Source of the DNA: Symsagittifera roscoffensis
Taxonomy: Eukaryota; Xenacoelomorpha; Acoela; Convolutidae
Direction of reading: 5' to 3'
Length of the DNA: 64,000 bases
NCBI RefSeq assembly: GCF_963678635.1
Contig: NC_087068.1
Coordinates: 13,462,027 to 13,526,026 of the forward strand
Within the stretch, counting starts at the first letter, position 1. Each line of letters begins with the position of its first letter. This document shows positions 33,569 to 45,200 of the stretch, piece by piece. Made by a program: the position numbers and the translations under genes. The notes under the pieces were generated by a model. The model was given only the letters and a program-made list of their open reading frames with translations, did not search any database and was not told where the DNA came from.

Positions 33569-35523
33569 GGGTGTTTGGAATAAACTTAGTTTAAAAAAAT
33601 CAAATGTTTGTAAATTCCATTCACAAACCCAATGTAAAGTATCAAATGATATATTTCAGACCAATCAACACATTATCTGATTCAATTTGTGTGCCTCAAC
33701 TTGCTAAAATGGAAAAAATCAGAAGCTAGATTAATTCAACGTGTTTGATACACGCTAATAGAAAACGAAGCTTGACGCGCCTGAACTAACCCAAGTTGCC
33801 CAAACTAGTACCAAAGTCAACCGTTCATCACGTATTTAGACATTATCACGGAATTGTTTTTCATAATTGAGCTTTGGATATCAATACTTTTAAGATAGTA
33901 TGATAAATTAAGAGCTCAAAACTGGTCTGATTAAAAACACATCCAAGCATTAATAATAAACAAATTTTTTTTTACAGAATAAACAGCTGAATTTCTACTG
34001 ATATTCATCACTGAGCAAATTTGAGATGTCAATGAAATCGAACTAAAGTCTTCGAGGATGCGCTTGTGATGACTGCTGGAAAGTATTTATTCCGATCACC
34101 CGCTTGACCTTTCCCCCTAAAGGGACGGGAATATACAATTGCGTGGGGAATATTTTATCATTCCTGATTTTTTTTACCTCACAGGGATTAAGTGTAGTAT
34201 CAAAATAAAATCATGATTCAAAATCCGAAAAACTTTCGATAAGTTTCACTCATTATTCAGCAAAAAAAGCGTCAGAAGTTTTTTATTTTTAATTCAGGGG
34301 TCTAGCTTTTTTGTCTTAATTCAGTTGCCCTTTTTAGAAAAAAAACAAGTCATTTTGACAAAAAACTGAACATTAATCATGGAAAAATCCAAAAAAGTCA
34401 AATCTGTAAAAAAAATCTCTGTACTTTCCTGAAAGAGTCAATTTAAAATTAAGACATATTTCGTTTACAGATAAACTTAATCCTAACAAATTTCCAGATT
34501 CGGTAATTGTTACAAATCTTTAATTTTCTTTGTGTTTGAAAAATTAATTGTCTCTGTAAAATTATAGAAACAGCAAAAATTTCATCAATAATTACAAATT
34601 TTTCATCAACTGGAAAAATGAAACAAAGAAAAGTTGAGAAGTGGTGTAAAAGATCATGCCTAGTTGTTAACAAAAACTTCTACTATAATTTTGCAACAAA
34701 AAATCAAGTACCGCAAAAAAATTGGACTGAATTGCAAAAAATGATTAAACAAGTCGACAAAAAAGAAAACGTCTCTATTTTCAAAAATTGCACAATTTTG
34801 GAGCAACGCGTGTACTAGGCGAGAAGTGTTTAACTCTAAACGCTGCTTTCGTGACTCAAATAAAAAGAGGTTGCCTGACTAAGGTCTCATTGCGATTACC
34901 TATGGTAGATGAAAATTGCAAAACCTCCCCCCATCCAACAGAAAAACGATAATGAAATTTACAAAGACTTCTTTAGTGATTTTTTTCTCTTAATATTGAC
35001 AATTGCAATATCACATTCGAGTTGTGCATTTTAAATCACCATTCTCTTTGTGGATTTTTTTTGTTATAATGTACTATTTTTGAAATAATAAATGTTATAT
35101 TAACTGCAGACTATCTTGCGCTATAGAAAAAAGAAGGACTCTAGAAAAAAATTCTTAAATTCTAATTTGATTTTCTATAAAAAGTAATTTTATTTTCGCT
35201 TTGGCTTCAATAGCTAGGAAAAAAAACTTAGCTTAAAGTAAGTTCGGTACTTATACAATTTTGTATTTATTTTTCAGTTGTTTTTTTTAAATTCTGAAAT
35301 AATAAATTCCAAAAGTTTTTAAACAAGATTTTTTTTCAATTTGTAATCAAGAAACTACTATTAAAAAGACTTTATTAGATTTTTCAAGCTTGTAGTAACA
35401 TTTGGCTAAACAATTTATTTCGCAAAATTTTTCCAAAAAAAATTGAAATTTTTTAATTAGTTTGAACTTGACTGTATTTGGCTTGATTGTAATGGACTTG
35501 TTTTCATTTTTTTTGCTGTCGAA
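33569..35523. other. unidentified flank, duplicate
   Basis: Second copy of 26122-28078, with slight homopolymer differences. No gene recognised. Confidence 0.45.
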
Positions 35524-36790
35524 TTGTTTTCTCAAGTTCGGATTAACGATATTAATTGCTAGCGTGTCCGCTCAGGTGTTCTGACTACAGAATGACTGGA
35601 ATTTGCAATAGTACTGCAAGCACTTTTAAAACAATTTAATTTACCGCAAGAAAAATTTGTAGAGAAAACTGGGTGCAATATTAAAGTTTTTTGGTCAAGA
35701 TTTTAGATCAACTTATTACTTTGACAATCACGCCAGTAATAAAACTAAACAGATGTTTTTAAATGCCAACTAACATGTTGTTATATGACTAGTTGCGGAT
35801 TTTTTTCCATGTTTTGTTGTCCAAGTCTTAACCTTTGAAAAAAGTTTATCAAAAAAAAATGGTTAATTTTTGGTGTTTCCGTATTTTGGTACTAGACAGC
35901 CACTCTTAATCAATTTTGCTTTAAAATTGAGAAGAAAAAAGCAAACAAATCTAGAGAATGGTTAAATGTCTACGTTGGAATGTGGGGAAATAAAACAAAA
36001 AAACAATCATTTGACAGGTCGTTAGGGCCTACTGATGAATATCTCCACTGCATTTCGCATGAACCCAAATTGATTAATCTCAATTGTTTTCTTAAGTTCG
36101 AATTAAAGATTTCTAATTGCTAGCGTGTCCGCTCTGGTGTTCTGACTACAAAATGACTGGAGTTTGCAATAGTACTGCTGTAGGCACTTTTAAAACAAAT
36201 TAATTCACCGCAAGAAAATTTTGTAGAGAAAACTGGGTGCCATATTAAAGTTTTTTTGGTCAAGATTTTAGATCAACTTATTACTTTGACAATCACGCCA
36301 GTAATAAAACTAAATAGATGATTTTAAATGCCAACTAACATGTTGTTATATGACTAGTTGCGGATTTTTTTCCATGTTTTGTTGTCCAAGTCTTAACCTT
36401 TGAAAAAAGTTTATCAGAAAAAAATGGTTAATTTTTGGTGTTTCCGTATTTTGGTACTAGACAGCCACGATTAATCAATTTTGCTTTAAAATTGAGAAGA
36501 AAAAAGCAACCAAATCTAGAGAATGGTTAAATGTCTACGTTGGAATGTAGGGAAATAAAACAAAAAAACAATCATTTGACAGGTCGTTAGGGCCTACTGA
36601 TGAATATCTCCACTGCATTTCGCACAAACCACAATTGATTAATCTCAAATGTTTTCTTAAGTTCGAATTAAAGATTTCTAATTGCTAGCGTGTCGGCTCT
36701 GGTGTTCTGACTACAAAATGACTGGAGTTTGCAATAGTACTGCTGTAGGCACTTTTAAAACAACTTAAAGTACCTCAAGAAAATTTCGCA
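35524..36790. repeat. 562-bp tandem repeat, units 1, 2 and partial 3
   Basis: GCTAGCG recurs at about 35556, 36119 and 36684. Unit 3 begins near 36650 and loses similarity after about 36785 (CACTTTTAAAACAACTTAAA onward). This is the undisrupted form of the array that copy A truncates. Confidence 0.88.
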
Positions 36791-36954
36791 ATGTTTTTGC
36801 TTTATAGACGATACTTTTCGACAACATCTTAGTGTTAATACAAACGTTTGTTTTTTCATCATCTCACAAATTGGTTACAAGTTGGTAACTAAGGTGAACA
36901 ATAGCCCGAATATATAAGAGTTTTATCATCAACATTATCTTCCTATAATGATTA

Positions 36955-37230
36955 GATCACCCCCTGTCGTGGCAAGGATAGGATGCGATGACGCGCGCTC
37001 ATTTGACCTCTGACTTTAAGTCTACCACAGCTTGATTGATTTCAACTGCAATAGTGATACCACGTGAAAATTCTAGACACAAAAAAAACAACTTGAGATG
37101 CAAAAGAGCTTCGCCCAACAAATTAACTTAAGTTGGAATGTGGGGCAAAAAGCAAAGAAACAATCCTTAGACAGGTCGTTAGGGCCTACTGATGAATTTC
37201 TCCACTGCAATTCGCATGAAACACAACTGA
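36955..37230 (+). mobile_element. SINE copy, 5'-truncated
   Basis: It matches the SINE at 41411 from TGGCAAGGATAG through CATTTGACCTC, GTCTACCACAGC, AATAGTGATACCACGTG and GGAATGTGG to the 3' segment GACAGGTCGTTAGGGCCTAC and CTCCACTGCAATTCGCA. The tRNA-like head is absent. The 3' segment equals the one at the end of each 562-bp unit, so those units include a SINE end. Confidence 0.8.
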
Positions 37231-37234
37231 ATAA

Positions 37235-37360
37235 TCTCACCAGCGGATTTGGGGGGGACGCCCCTCACCCCCCAGGGATTTGACCCCCTGCCGACCCAAA
37301 GGGTCCCCCCTTTGTACTATTGAGATATCCATTTTTGGCTGACTAACCCTAAAAGTGTTT
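37235..37360. repeat. dispersed repeat R2, second copy
   Basis: Shares GGGATTTGACCCCCTGCCG, AAAGGGTCCCCCCTTTG and GGCTGACTAACCCTA with 1185-1330, partly in inverted order. It is followed at 37400-37520 by an R1-like stretch. Confidence 0.5.
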
Positions 37361-37520
37361 CAAAGGCGCCTTTGGCACCAATACACTTTAATTCAGAGGG
37401 GAGAGCGCGCGCCGAAAAAACGCAAGTTTTGGTTCAAATTTTTCCAAAAAATGCCTAAAAACGGGTTTTTTGGCCTTTTTTTCAAAAATTTGCTGCGGCG
37501 AGAACATTTGGTCAAAACGT

Positions 37521-38488
37521 GGTCTTAATAGTGATTTGAAAGAAATCAGAAAATCAATTTGGTCGACGTAAAAAAAAATTGGAGAAAATTCTAGATATGC
37601 CCTTGGTTAATCTGATCAAAAACTGAAATAAGTTATTTTCAGGGACACGGAAAGCTACTAATTCGCTATTAATTGTGATTTGCAAAGCAAAAATTTACGG
37701 ATTAGATCAAAAATTATCCGAGTAGAACAAGACTTAACTTATGGGCCCAGGATGCTACCTGCTTTATAAAAAAGTATCAAACTTTTGCAATGTAGAATAA
37801 ATGTTTTTTGATAAATGACGCTTTTGGCGACAGTTTTTTCTTAAATTAGATTAATTGTATCTAAATTTTAGTCAAAATTTGAATATATGTGCTCATATTT
37901 TTCTGCGTCAAAAAAGAACTCCGATGACAACCTTGGTTTTTTGCGCTAAATAATTTGAGCTTTTTGTCTTAAACCGAAATATTATGACAGTAGTAATTAT
38001 AGCTACATTGAAGTCGAAGTTGAATTTTTAAGTATCCACAAAATATCCGATAACAAAATCCTATTTCTACGTTGCTGTAGATGGACTGTTGTTCTGACCA
38101 CTTCACTTGTGACACGGGAACAAACAATGAGCTAGGTTTGAATTTTTAAATTTTGACAGTACCCGAAAGAAAGTTCAAAGGGCTGAAGTGAGGTACCAAC
38201 CATTTTAAAGCTCTTTCGGGCGTGATTTTAGGTTTCAAAAAATTTGAGAAAAAGTCGTCTCATTGCTTAGGTTTAAACTTTTTCAATTGTTTCGTCTCAT
38301 TGTTTCGGCTAACTTTGATGGGAGGCTGGAATCCCAGTATAATTCACTACATTTCACAATAATTTAGCGATTATTAATGCTATTTTACTACGAAAAAAAA
38401 ACAAAAATGTTATAAAATGGTCAAAAAAATTCAAATTGAAATTAACTACCAAAATTTAATTTTTTACTTTTTTTACTTTTTTGTTTAG
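37521..38488. other. end of intron 3, no feature
   Basis: AT-rich sequence ending in a pyrimidine-rich tract and the acceptor TTTTTTGTTTAG. No repeat or coding signal recognised. Confidence 0.5.
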
Positions 38489-39535
38489 ATTTCCTGGAAT
38501 TGCAGACTTGAAAGTGGCCGATTTGTATCTAATTGTCAACTTCTTTTTCGTCTTTGCGAGTTTGATCGAGTTTGCACTTGTATCCTATGAACCTCCAGTG
38601 AAAACTATGGCCAAATCATGGCTACATTCCACACGCGAGAAACTCAAGACAAAAGCACCCGCTCAAAACGAAACCAAAGTTCAACTTTCTGAAAAAACAG
38701 CGAATAAGTCTTCAAACTTTCCGAAACTGATTCCAGATTTGCACAAATTACAAACAAGCAGTGAAAGATCAGAAATTATGAGCCAAAATGATGAAACAGC
38801 CGCTGTTAATGGCAACGATAATAAATCAGCAAAAATTATGGGACAAGTTAATGGATATTTATCTTCTGGGCTTGGAGTTGATCATAACTTGATAAAACCT
38901 CACTTGAAAAAGGAATCCATTAGCAGTGTGGAACGTTCCCCAAACAAGAATGAAAACCCTCTATCACTCCGACAAGCTATGTTAAGACGTGAAAAAATGT
39001 TCCAACATCAAGACCGTCAAAGTAACTCAGATTCACATAACGAATTCAGCGATAATGAATTAGTCGTCTCCAACAAAAGTGCAACGAGATTGCGAAAATC
39101 GAGTGCTTCAAAATCAAGATCCGAGAAAATATCCCAGTCAAAAGATGGGATGGGTTTATCGCTACGACCGCCGAAGTACGAGTCGGCATCGAGCGCCTCG
39201 CCGTTTCTGGCATCCGCAGTTTCCGTCGAAGATAGATCGCCTTCGCTGTCGAACAGAATCGAAGGTCCTCTTATCTATTCGGGAAATATGAGCGACGAAT
39301 TCTTGGAAATCAAAGATTGTCCCGGTTTTCCTGGGCTGAAAAGGGAGTTATACGCTTCAGCAGTGAAAAATAGAAATATTTCGAAAGTGAACAATTCAAG
39401 TCAACAAGCGCGTTTGGATCCGTCGCCCTCTCTCAACATGCAAAGGAAGCCGCTGGAAACTGTGATCAAGATGGACCAATTGCCAAAGCAGAGTATCATG
39501 AACCAGAATAGCAAAGTGGGAAAACCTAAGAAAAG
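38489..39535 (+). CDS. Cys-loop anion channel, exon with TM3 and cytoplasmic loop
   Basis: The first base completes the Gln codon from 12751. FPGIADLKVADLY aligns with the family TM2-TM3 link (LPxVSYVKAIDVW), keeping Pro, Lys and Asp. TM3 is LYLIVNFFFVFASLIEFALV. The rest, about 316 residues, is the start of the cytoplasmic TM3-TM4 loop: polar, rich in Ser, Lys and Asn, low in hydrophobics and probably disordered, with many possible phosphorylation sites. The exon ends AAG AAA AG|GTAAAA in phase 2. With the residues of the last exon the loop is about 365 residues, well above the usual length in this family. It is open for 1047 bases, so it is not decayed. Confidence 0.95.
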
Positions 39536-40229
39536 GTAAAAGTTAGACCTGGTATAAAAAGGGAAAAGTCGCCTGCATACAAAGTGTAGAAACATTCTCA
39601 GAAAGTGGTTGTTATGTCTTGATCAGGCTGGATCTCTAGCATTTTCTCAAACTAATTACCCGATTTGACCTCCATACAAAAAAAATGCTTATTATACAAC
39701 TCCATGCATGGGTTCTATGGAAAAAATTTTTATCATAGAATTCCCATTTATGAAAATTGTATGATAAACATTTTTTTTGCATTGAATTTTTTTCAGGAAA
39801 ACCTTTAAACAGAATTTTTTTGTAAGTTTAAATGAGCTTGATTTGTTTTCCGATTAAGTTAGATCAAGTTTGCCCATTTTTTTTTATTTTTTTAGTGAGC
39901 TCTAGGAGAGCTCGGAAAATCAATTTGATCGACCTAAAAAAAGGTCGTCAAAATTAAAAAAGAAATTCGAAAATTTTTTGAAAATCCGCCTCCTCTCGAG
40001 AAAATTCTAGATCCGCCCCTGCTTTGAGGTGTACCTTTGTTACTCCCTCATGATCAAGAAATGTTTTGATTTGAAAAAAAGTCAAAAACTCGATGAAGAT
40101 GATGTGTTTTTCTATTAACTTTGTCACCAATCAGGCCAATTTTAAAGATTTTTTTGAAAAAAAAAACGTTCCACAGATTTTTTTACGATTTATAAACAAT
40201 TAAATTTCGAAATCTCTTTATTATTCCAG
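39536..40229 (+). other. channel gene intron 4 (694 bp)
   Basis: Donor GTAAAA, acceptor TTATTCCAG. It contains the end of an M2-type repeat near 39965-40020 (GAAAATCCGCC, then TCTAGATCCGCCCCTG). Confidence 0.88.
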
Positions 40230-40482
40230 GAAGTCGAGCTCACTGGAAAAACAAGAAACAATCGAGACGTACCCACAGCAGAACTGCATATGCAGAGTAC
40301 TGAAGAAACTTCTTCCCTGTTTCCGCCCCCTGTTCGAGTATTTCCAATCCGACCAATTTTCTAAAGACAACGCCGACAGTGTGTCCAAGTGGCTCTTTCC
40401 CGCAACATTCCTTTTATGGAATATTCTCTATTTTTCCATCACGCTTTCTTTGGCGGGGAGGCTGCAGTATTGGTACATATGA
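40230..40482 (+). CDS. Cys-loop anion channel, last exon with TM4 and stop
   Basis: The first G completes an Arg codon. About 53 residues finish the cytoplasmic loop, including a Cys-containing amphipathic stretch (ICRVLKKLLPCFRPLFEYF) in the position of the MA helix before TM4. VSKWLFPATFLLWNILYFSI is TM4, preceded as usual by a Ser-Lys-Trp, and the chain ends LQYWYI with TGA at 40480-40482. All exon phases agree: total visible coding is 600 residues. No AATAAA lies in the next 1.1 kb, so the 3' end of the mRNA is not placed. Confidence 0.95.
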
Positions 40483-41410
40483 AGAAAAAGCAGTTAAACA
40501 GCAAAATTGAAACAAGACACCAAAAATTAACATAAATTGAATTTGTAGTTGTATGGATCTTTTCAAGTTTTCCACATGAGCTTGCGTCGTTTTTTTACTT
40601 CGCTTATCTAGATAATTTCATAAAAAAGTTTACATAACATTTATACAGCGTTTAAATTTTCTACCTCACCTGGAAAACTTAGAAAAAACCAGTTTAGTTT
40701 ACATTGCTCAAAAAAGGATGGAGTTATAAGTCAGTGCGGGGAAAAACTGAGTAATTGTGCAAATTGTTTTAATCCAGTTTTATTTCACGAACCCCCTACC
40801 CTAACCGTAACCAGTTGCCAGAACTGAGCCGCAGAAAATTTGAGCAAATTTTTTGACTCCTAGAACAAAAATGTTAGCTATCGGCGAAGTTTCAAAAATG
40901 CCTGGTATGATAATTTTTCCCCCGACATTGATTTCCCAAGCTTTATGTAAAGTTTGAATTTGTGAGTCTATCAAACAATATCTCGTTTTTTAGCTGAGCA
41001 AAATTGAATTATGTAAATATGAATTTCCAATTAGAATTGTCAAATTTCATGAGCTTGTTTCAAACATTTTTATGTTTTTTTTTAGTTTCACGATTTAAAC
41101 GTTGGTTCTGATTGAGTTACGTTTGAAATATTTTTATGACTGAATTTAGTTAAAGGTATCTGAATGAATTCAGCTGACAGGGGTAATTTATGATACAGTC
41201 TTCACTAAAATTTGCTATTAGGCTATATGGGACAATTTTTTTAATCGCTGCGGCTACTTTTGGTCCCACAATTGAATAATAGCCGTAATATTTAATGGGT
41301 AGAGTCAACAGTGTCTAAGCATTCCTTTTTTTTTGTTTATCTGATGGATATTCGTGCTAAGTGGCTTTTATTCACAAAAATGTAAAAAAAAGTTTTGATT
41401 TAAATTTAGA
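40483..41410. other. 3' flank of the channel gene
   Basis: Unique AT-rich sequence. It probably includes the 3' UTR but no polyadenylation signal was found. No other feature. Confidence 0.45.
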
Positions 41411-41764
41411 GGCACTTAGCACAGTGGTAAGGCGTTCACGTTGAAATCGTCAGAACGTGTATACGATCCCATGCCATGGCAAGGATAGTGTGTGAGGACA
41501 AGCTCTCACTTGACCTCCAGCTTCAGGTCTACCACAACCTGACCAAATTTGGCAGCAATAGTGGTACCACGTAAAAGTTCCAGACGCAAAAAAAAACGGC
41601 CTTGAGTCGCAATAAAACAGCTTCGCTCAGCTAAATAACACTGTCTGGAATGTGGGTAGATAATACAAATGGACTTTCCTCAACAGGACTGTTAAGGCCT
41701 CCTGATAGCTCCTCTGCGATTCGCAGGAACTACAATTATTATTATTATTATTATTATTATTATT
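41411..41764 (+). mobile_element. tRNA-derived SINE with (ATT)n tail
   Basis: The head GGCACTTAGCACAGTGG contains a good A box (TAGCACAGTGG, 41417-41427). The B-box position reads TATACGATCCC and is weak. A body of about 310 bp is shared with 36955-37230 and, in part, 5848-5950, and the element ends in (ATT)n at 41735-41763. It would need LINE machinery in trans. Whether the nearby LINE served it is not known. Confidence 0.8.
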
Positions 41765-42012
41765 GTTAAATCTAGAAACTTTGACCAGAAAAACCTCACA
41801 AGATTTTGGCGTTAAGAGAGTTAGTAAGTAACTGGCTGTAAGTACTGTAAGTAACTGGCTGTGATTTTCAGACAAACCACTAGGCACGCCTGTTACGCTC
41901 TGGTTCGCTTGGATCTTTGTATGACACGTTTTTGATCCTATTGGTTTTGCTGCTCTGTATACGGTTAGAGCCCTTAATTATTAGTCGCCAAAACGTGTAG
42001 ATGATTTCATTA

Positions 42013-42060
<48 letters not shown>

Positions 42061-42290
42061 GTTAAATCTAGAAACTTTGACCAGAAAAACCTCACAAGAT
42101 TTTGGCGTTAAGAGAGTTAGTAAGTAACTGGCTGTAAGTACTGTAAGTAACTGGCTGTGATTTTCAGACAAACCACTAGGCACGCCTGTTACGCTCTGGT
42201 TCGCTTGGATCTTTGTATGACACGTTTTTGATCCTATTGGTTTTGCTGCTCTGTATACGGTTAGAGCCCTTAATTATTGTCGCCAAAGTG
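41765..42290. repeat. duplicated 226-bp segment separated by (ATT)n
   Basis: GTTAAATCTAGAAACTTTG to GAGCCCTTAATTATT occurs at 41765-41982 and again at 42061-42281, nearly identical, each preceded by (ATT)n (the second run spans 42012-42060). Period 296 bp. Each copy holds a short inner repeat, GTAAGTAACTGGCTGT. Slippage or unequal exchange through the ATT runs is the likely cause. Confidence 0.9.
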
Positions 42291-45200
42291 ACAATAATGA
42301 TGGGGGCAAAGGACATGTCTAGAGGCGAGACTCAAAAAATGACACGGTTGTCTGACTAAAAACAGCTTAATACAGGAAGTGACCCGACGATATTCACGAT
42401 AAGCACCGTACCGTTCAACGTGAATACTGTTGATTGGGGGAGGACCATGAACGAGAGGGTGCGTCACGTCAATGGCGCTATTCAGCAGATTCATCAACAA
42501 AGTCTCCTACCCTTGAATCTACTGAACGTGCCTCACAGGATGGATCAATCGTTACCACAGGGATGCTCATCAGACGGAGTTTTCCAGTGAGCGACTTTGT
42601 GGAGAAGAGACGCTTCTTTTTTGGTCCGCCTCCAGATCCATTTTTTTTCTGACAAGATCAATCGAGTCCAGATTGAGAGAACAAAGGGACTCCATGGTCC
42701 GTGGTAGCAGCAGGAGAAGGCTCTTCGGCTCTATAGTGCGCAAAATTGAGACTTGAGAAACTCTTACTGCTCAAAATTCGGTGAATGAGTCAGCCGCGGT
42801 GACGAAACCAGGAGGTGAAAGTGAAACCACGAGTCGAGTTCAGGAAAACTCGACGAGCAAGTTCAGGTATCTAGAGCGCCTTAAGAAGTTTGATAGACAA
42901 GAATTGAAGTTTTGTCAAGAACTGATGGAAGCACTGGAGCAAACGAGCTGATAGAAGCACTGATCGAAGCTAGGATGGAAGCACTGGAGTCTACCAAATG
43001 AGAACCTGGGCGACCAAATTCGTGCGGGAGATTGAAGACTCATGTAGCTCATTTCTTTCGAGCCTCAACTCTGGAAATGGCGAAGTTGCAGAGGAATGCA
43101 GAGGAATCGTCTCCCACTCGGTCATCAAATTACAGTGTACATAAGGAGTTGGGAGGTCTAAGATCCGTTGTGGAGGACCCACCTGGCTAGGATACGGATA
43201 GGTACTCCCGCCCAACTGAGGACCGCCGATAGTGTGAACATTCGTCATGCTGGCAAATGACACCATCTAATCTTTATTCTGGAAGGATCACGCGAGTGCC
43301 AATCTAAAGACAAAAAAGGTACATGAAACCTTGAGATACTTGAGTCCCTGTTGTTTGCATTGTTAATGGAGAATATACTGAATATGTCCGAAAACTTGTT
43401 ACTGTAGTTAATACTGTAGTTTCCATCGGACATACGAGGAAACCTTGAAGGTCAGTGGATACTAAACAATGAGCCTCTTGAACCACGGAAAATTGACGGT
43501 GATTCATCACATGATCATATATGTGGACGAAGTGTCGATGAGCCAGATCCACCCGAATCTAGACACATAAGCAACTGAGTGCGCTGCAGTCTTACAGACG
43601 TTGTTAGTAGAGTAGTTGTTTATGCAAAATCGACACCTGACTGGAGAGGAAATGAAACCAAAGACTATAGGCGAGCTGGTGGAAGTCAAGAGTGGCGTGC
43701 CCTGGTTCAAGGACCTGTCTCTAGCCGTGACATAGGATCCCCTTGGGATGATCAAAGGTTTAGGAGATGTCTTAACCTGCATTTATGGCCCAGAAGTCAC
43801 GTTCGCGATTCCCTACCCGCTTGTATAAGTCTACAGCATTCAGTGACACGCATCAGTCTGATCAGTGTTCTGGACGGAACAACCTTGAATCGGAACAAAC
43901 AGGAGTACTTATGAGCACAGATCGAGAGATGAAGGATTCGAAAGGATAAGGGACCAGAAACTAAACGAGCTTAACTTCACATGCCAATAACATGGCGAAA
44001 TGGCGAGAGAAGGGTGGGACGACCAAATCGAAAAGTCCCTAAATTTTGGAACCTCATCCCACTGGATAAAAAGACCTGACCAGATCTTGAGAATCCCAGT
44101 CAGGGAGGAGACTTTCAAATTGGTGGGAGAAGCGATGAGCGTGATACTAGAGAGCAACGTGTTGCGCACGACATCTCCAGAGTTCCCGATTATGCGGGAA
44201 ACTGATACTGAGGATGACTAGTCCCTTGTGGGTGCCATTCATTGGAGCTATAGATCTGATGGAAAGACAAAAGAAATCTTTACTCAAGGGTGGGATCCAT
44301 TGTTCATCGGTTACACAGCAGCGGCCAGATTTCATTTGATGGGAATTACCATCAACTTCTGGACGGATAAACCCAGACAAGCCCAGAGGATCTCTGCCAC
44401 CACGATGTGGGATGATCAAAATCAAAAAAGTATTAGAGCAAGCTAGGTTAAATCACATTGATCCCAAAAATCGAGAAGGCAGGAAAGTTCTATAAGAATG
44501 ACATCTAGTTCTCAAGGTGGATCGGACATGCAGCACTAGGAAGGATTTAGTATCAAACGGAGTGGTGGAGATAGAGTTGAATGGCAGGAGACGACAGCTA
44601 GGATCCACAGGGTTGCTCTTGACTCATCTTGGGAAAAAATGAAGTTTTGAATCCTGTCACACTCTCTCCTCTGTCGGTTGATACTCCAGGAGATAAGAAA
44701 ATTCTACCAGTGTAGAGCCGTTTTGAAAAGGCATTGGAGAAAGAACGTCTCGGAACGATGATTGAAGAGGAGATGGGCGATTTACCCAGCGACATCGAAC
44801 TGATAGACACGGAAAGCGACAACGGGACTCTAGAGCACCGATGAAAGATAAATGACTAAGAAATAGCTTCAATAGAACATGGGTGAAGAATGAGTGGGGT
44901 CACACTACCACACCACTTTTAAGATCGCCCCGCAACAGTTACGAGCTGTAGTTACGACAATCTTGATGACGACGCTCTTCAGCGATATCCCGAGGGAAGG
45001 CAATACCTTTGAGGGAACAACTCTGCGTTCCTAAAATCCATTACGTCGACACATTGGGACACCTTCTGACTTAATTTCAATCAGCGGGTAAGGAGGAAGG
45101 TAGTTGTGTAGGAAGTCAAGGAGGAGCTGTGGCTTGTGGTGGAATATGCAGCGCCTGTCTTGAATCAAGTCTGTCTTGGATGGTTGGGACATGATTGAAT

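Larger units (their letters stand above)
29097..36535. repeat. tandem duplication, copy B (7.44 kb)
   Basis: Direct copy of 21648-29089. It starts inside gag, so it has no protease, RT or integrase, and it ends in the second 562-bp unit, after which the original sequence continues. Differences seen include a 2-bp loss in gag at about 29635, CTTGAC to CCTGAC at about 29876, and changes in homopolymer length. Confidence 0.95.
12752..38488 (+). other. channel gene intron 3 (25.7 kb)
   Basis: Donor GTGAGT, acceptor TTTTTTGTTTAG. CA from the upstream exon and A from the downstream exon make a Gln codon, and the TM2-TM3 link then continues FPGIADLKVADLY, so the pairing of these distant exons is supported by frame and homology. 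Nearly all the length comes from insertions: MITEs, foldback units, a BEL/Pao retrotransposon in antisense, and a tandem duplication of part of it. The intron would be roughly a third as long without the BEL element and its duplicate. Confidence 0.88.

Noticed and set aside
41627-42095. Frames with runs of Asn or Ile
   Set aside because: They are translations of ATT microsatellites and the SINE.
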